From Thereva unica (Eukaryota; Arthropoda; Insecta; Diptera; Therevidae), in NCBI GenBank assembly GCA_949987705.1, contig OX465281.1, positions 85,712,543-85,776,542 on the forward strand: DNA of 64,000 bases, read 5' to 3'. The position numbers were made by a program, and so were the translations under genes. The notes beneath the pieces are model-generated. The model was not told the origin of the DNA. It did not search any database and worked only from the letters and a program-made list of their open reading frames with translations. Positions 61,723-64,000 of the stretch are shown here, piece by piece; within the stretch, counting starts at the first letter, position 1, and the number at the start of each line of letters is the position of its first letter.

Positions 61723-62480
61723 CTTTCACGCCTAAAGGGGTGAAATGGGGTTTTTCCAAACCGCTAAAGCTATAGAGCTGAAATTTTGACAGTGGATCCC
61801 TATAATGGCGTGGACATCCACTATAAGGCGATTTTTCGAAATTCATCCCCTAAGAGGGTGAAATGGGGTTTACCTAAACCGCTGGAGTTATAGGGCTGAA
61901 ATTTTGACAGTGCATCCCTTTAATGACGTGGACATCCATTAAGAAGCGATTTTTCCGAAATTCATCTCCTAAGGAGGGGAAATGGGGTCAACCCAAAACC
62001 GCTGGAGCTATAGGGCTAAAATTTCGACAGTGCGTTCCTATAATAACGCGGACATCCACTAAGAAGCGATTTTGCGAAATTCATTCCCTAAGGGGGTGAA
62101 ATGGGGTTTACCTACACTGCTGAAGCTAAAGGGCTTTAATTTTGACTGTGCATCACTATAATAACGCAGACATCCACTTAGGAGCGATTTCTTGTAATTT
62201 ATTCTCTAAGTGGGTTAAATGGGGTTTGCCTAAACCGCTGGAGCTAAACGGCTGAAATTTTGACAGTGTATTTCTATAATGATGTGGACATTCACTAAGA
62301 AGCGATTTTTCGAAATTCATCCCCTAACGGGGTGAAATGGGGTTACCAAACTACTGGAGCTATAGGGCTGAAATTTGGACAGTGCATCCCTATAATGACG
62401 TGGACATCCACTAAGAGGGATGAAATGGGGTTAACTCAAAACTCTGAAGCTGAAGGGTTGAAATTTATCCCTATAATCAC
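61723..62480 (+). repeat. ~118-bp tandem repeat array, forward orientation
   Basis: About seven units. TGAAATGGGG (or a close variant) recurs near 61740, 61858, 61977, 62095, 62214, 62333 and 62422; the last unit is short. Each unit carries AAACCGCTGGAGCTATAGGG, TGACAGTGCATCCCTATAAT and CGTGGACATCCACTAAGA. Units differ by 5-15 percent. Confidence 0.9.
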
Positions 62481-62490
62481 GAAGAAATGA

Positions 62491-63591
62491 ATGACTCGAA
62501 ATTCACTTTATTTAATATGCATTTGTGATTCGTTCGACTCGGTTAATAGGAGCTTTATATGGCAGGCATTACGGCGACGTGGACTGCCTGATAAAATAAT
62601 AGAATTGATAAAAGCCCTTTACAACAATTCCAAATGCAGAGTTCTCCATAATGGAAAATTATCCGACAGCTTCGAGGTGAATTCAGGAGTACGACAAGGA
62701 TGTCTACTTTCGCCATTACTATTTCTTATAGTAATAAATGACATCCTTGTCGACGCTCTAGATAATAGAACAGGCGGCATACAATGGGGTTTGCTAGACC
62801 GCCTTAAGGACCTCGACTACGCGGATGATATCTGTTTGCTGGCCCACAGACATCAGGAGCTAAAAAACATGTTAAACAATTTGGCAACAGAAAGTAGTCT
62901 AGCAGGCTTAAGGCTGAATCCGAACAAAACCAAAGAAATGCGGATAAATGCAAACACACTTGAACGAACTGCGCTGAATAACCGTGACGTGGAACTGGTA
63001 GATAAATTCTGCTACCTCGGTAGCATTATTACCGAAAATGGCGGTACAGAAGAAGACGTCAGTTCCAGAATAAATAAAGCACGAGGCGCATATGCATGCC
63101 TGTTCCGCATATGGAGATCAACGGAGATCTCAACTAACACCAAATTGCGGCTGTTCAACTTCAACGTTAAGGCAGTTCTTTTGTACGGTTGCGAAACATG
63201 GAAAGTCACCCAATTCATCACAGGGCGACTACAAGTCTTCATCAACAGATGCCTTCGTCGTATCCTAAAAATCCGCTGGCCAGATAGAATTTCAAATGAA
63301 GAGCTATGGCGCCGTGCCGGCCAAGAAAGGATAGACGACCAAATCAGGCGAAGGAAATGGAATTGGGTTGGCCACACCTTGCGACGCGATAACGAAAACC
63401 TAGCCAAACAGGCCCTTGACTGGAACCCGCAAGGATCCCGTCGAGTTGGAAGACCTAGAACAACGTGGAGGAGGACCCTACTAGCAGAGGCCGCAACAAC
63501 TGGGAGATCCTGGTCAGAGCTGAGAGCTGTCGCGCAAAACAGAGTCCGCTGGAGGGCAACTGTTTCCGCCCTATGTCCCATGAGGGATTAA
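62491..63591 (+). CDS. Non-LTR retrotransposon reverse transcriptase, 5'-truncated
   Basis: RT homology starts at DSFDSVNRSFIWQALRRRGL (motif A; preceding residues are not RT). Motif B is SGVRQGCLLSPLLFLIVIND and the catalytic centre LKDLDYADDICLLAHR. FCYLGSIITENGG, VLLYGCETWKV, INRCLRRILKIRWPDRISN and KWNWVGHTLRR follow, and the frame ends near GRPRTTWRR. This arrangement is that of the widespread invertebrate LINE RTs annotated as endonuclease-reverse transcriptase; I leave the clade open. The frame is intact to a stop at 63589, but the fingers, endonuclease and ORF1 are absent. Confidence 0.85.
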   Translation: MTRNSLYLICICDSFDSVNRSFIWQALRRRGLPDKIIELIKALYNNSKCRVLHNGKLSDSFEVNSGVRQGCLLSPLLFLIVINDILVDALDNRTGGIQWGLLDRLKDLDYADDICLLAHRHQELKNMLNNLATESSLAGLRLNPNKTKEMRINANTLERTALNNRDVELVDKFCYLGSIITENGGTEEDVSSRINKARGAYACLFRIWRSTEISTNTKLRLFNFNVKAVLLYGCETWKVTQFITGRLQVFINRCLRRILKIRWPDRISNEELWRRAGQERIDDQIRRRKWNWVGHTLRRDNENLAKQALDWNPQGSRRVGRPRTTWRRTLLAEAATTGRSWSELRAVAQNRVRWRATVSALCPMRD

Positions 63592-64000
63592 AGGGGCACA
63601 AAGAAGATTTCATCCCCTTTGGGGGTGCATTTCGAGTAGTAGTGATGTCCACGTCATTATAGGGATGCACTGTCCAAATTTCAACCCTGTAGCTTTAGCG
63701 GTTTGTAAAAACCCCATTTCACACCCTTAGGGGATGAATTTCGAAAAATCGCTCTTTAGTGGATGTCCACGTCATTAAAGGGATCCACTGTTAAAATGTC
63801 AACCCTATAGCTCCAGCGGTTTGGATAAACCCCATTTCACTCCCTTAAGGGATGAATTTCGAAAAATCGCTTTATAGTGGATGTCCACGCCATTATAGGG
63901 ATGCACTGTCAAAATTTCAGCCCTATACCTTTAGCGGTTTGTAAAAACCCCATTTCACACCCTTAGGGGATGAATTTCGAAAAATCGCCCTTTAGTGGAT
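63592..64000 (-). repeat. ~118-bp tandem repeat array, reverse orientation, to window end
   Basis: Same unit as 61723-62480 but reverse-complemented; CCCCATTTCA recurs near 63713, 63831 and 63951. With the forward array it frames the LINE RT as an inverted repeat. It is cut by the window edge. Confidence 0.88.

Overview
This is a eukaryotic nuclear window. It is AT-rich, has short GT-AG introns, and is built almost entirely of transposable elements. The family mix (Maverick/Polinton, PIF/Harbinger, hAT, BEL/Pao, two Ty3/Gypsy elements, three non-LTR reverse transcriptases, many MITEs) suggests an arthropod, probably an insect. I see no host housekeeping gene, rRNA or convincing functional tRNA.

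Layout. Positions 1-12105 are degraded sequence: a LINE fragment, a MITE with TTA target duplication, Gypsy and BEL/Pao pol remnants, a 1.8-kb hexamer satellite framed by direct repeats, and a TIR element with a second MITE nested in it. A Maverick/Polinton occupies 12112-34498. Both ends are resolved by terminal inverted repeats and a 6-bp target duplication (AGTATC at 12106-12111 and 34499-34504). It keeps the full virus-like gene set: integrase, packaging ATPase, penton-like minor capsid, major capsid, adenain-like protease, protein-primed DNA polymerase B (PolB) and several small genes, including a BIR (IAP-repeat) gene next to the integrase. Most core genes carry frameshifts or stops. At least seven later elements have landed in it: MITEs in the integrase, penton and PolB genes, a LINE in the capsid gene, an unclassified 0.9-kb insert in PolB, and a complete two-gene PIF/Harbinger upstream of PolB.

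Only 133 bp beyond the Maverick lies an 11.1-kb palindrome (34638-45750). Its ~5.3-kb arms are nearly identical and surround a 498-bp unique spacer. Each arm carries one open Maverick-type PolB gene (1298 and 1305 codons), head to head. Both contain a 63-bp in-frame GT-AG insertion that the Maverick's own broken PolB lacks. This palindrome and the BIR gene are the least ordinary features here.

From about 46.6 kb to 60.5 kb a decayed Gypsy element (minus strand) is split by a young, apparently complete Gypsy (46947-56492, 4-bp TAGG duplication). The young element has open gag and pol, a -1 slippery heptamer, and LTRs that differ by one copy of an internal 79-bp repeat. The window ends with a hAT remnant inside ~118-bp tandem repeats and a LINE reverse transcriptase lying between oppositely oriented arrays of those repeats.

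Functionally, the Maverick genes would form one replication and packaging module: PolB copies the DNA, integrase inserts it, ATPase packages it, capsid, penton and protease build a particle. Here that module is mostly inactivated, while the palindrome PolB copies, the Harbinger pair and the young Gypsy remain open.
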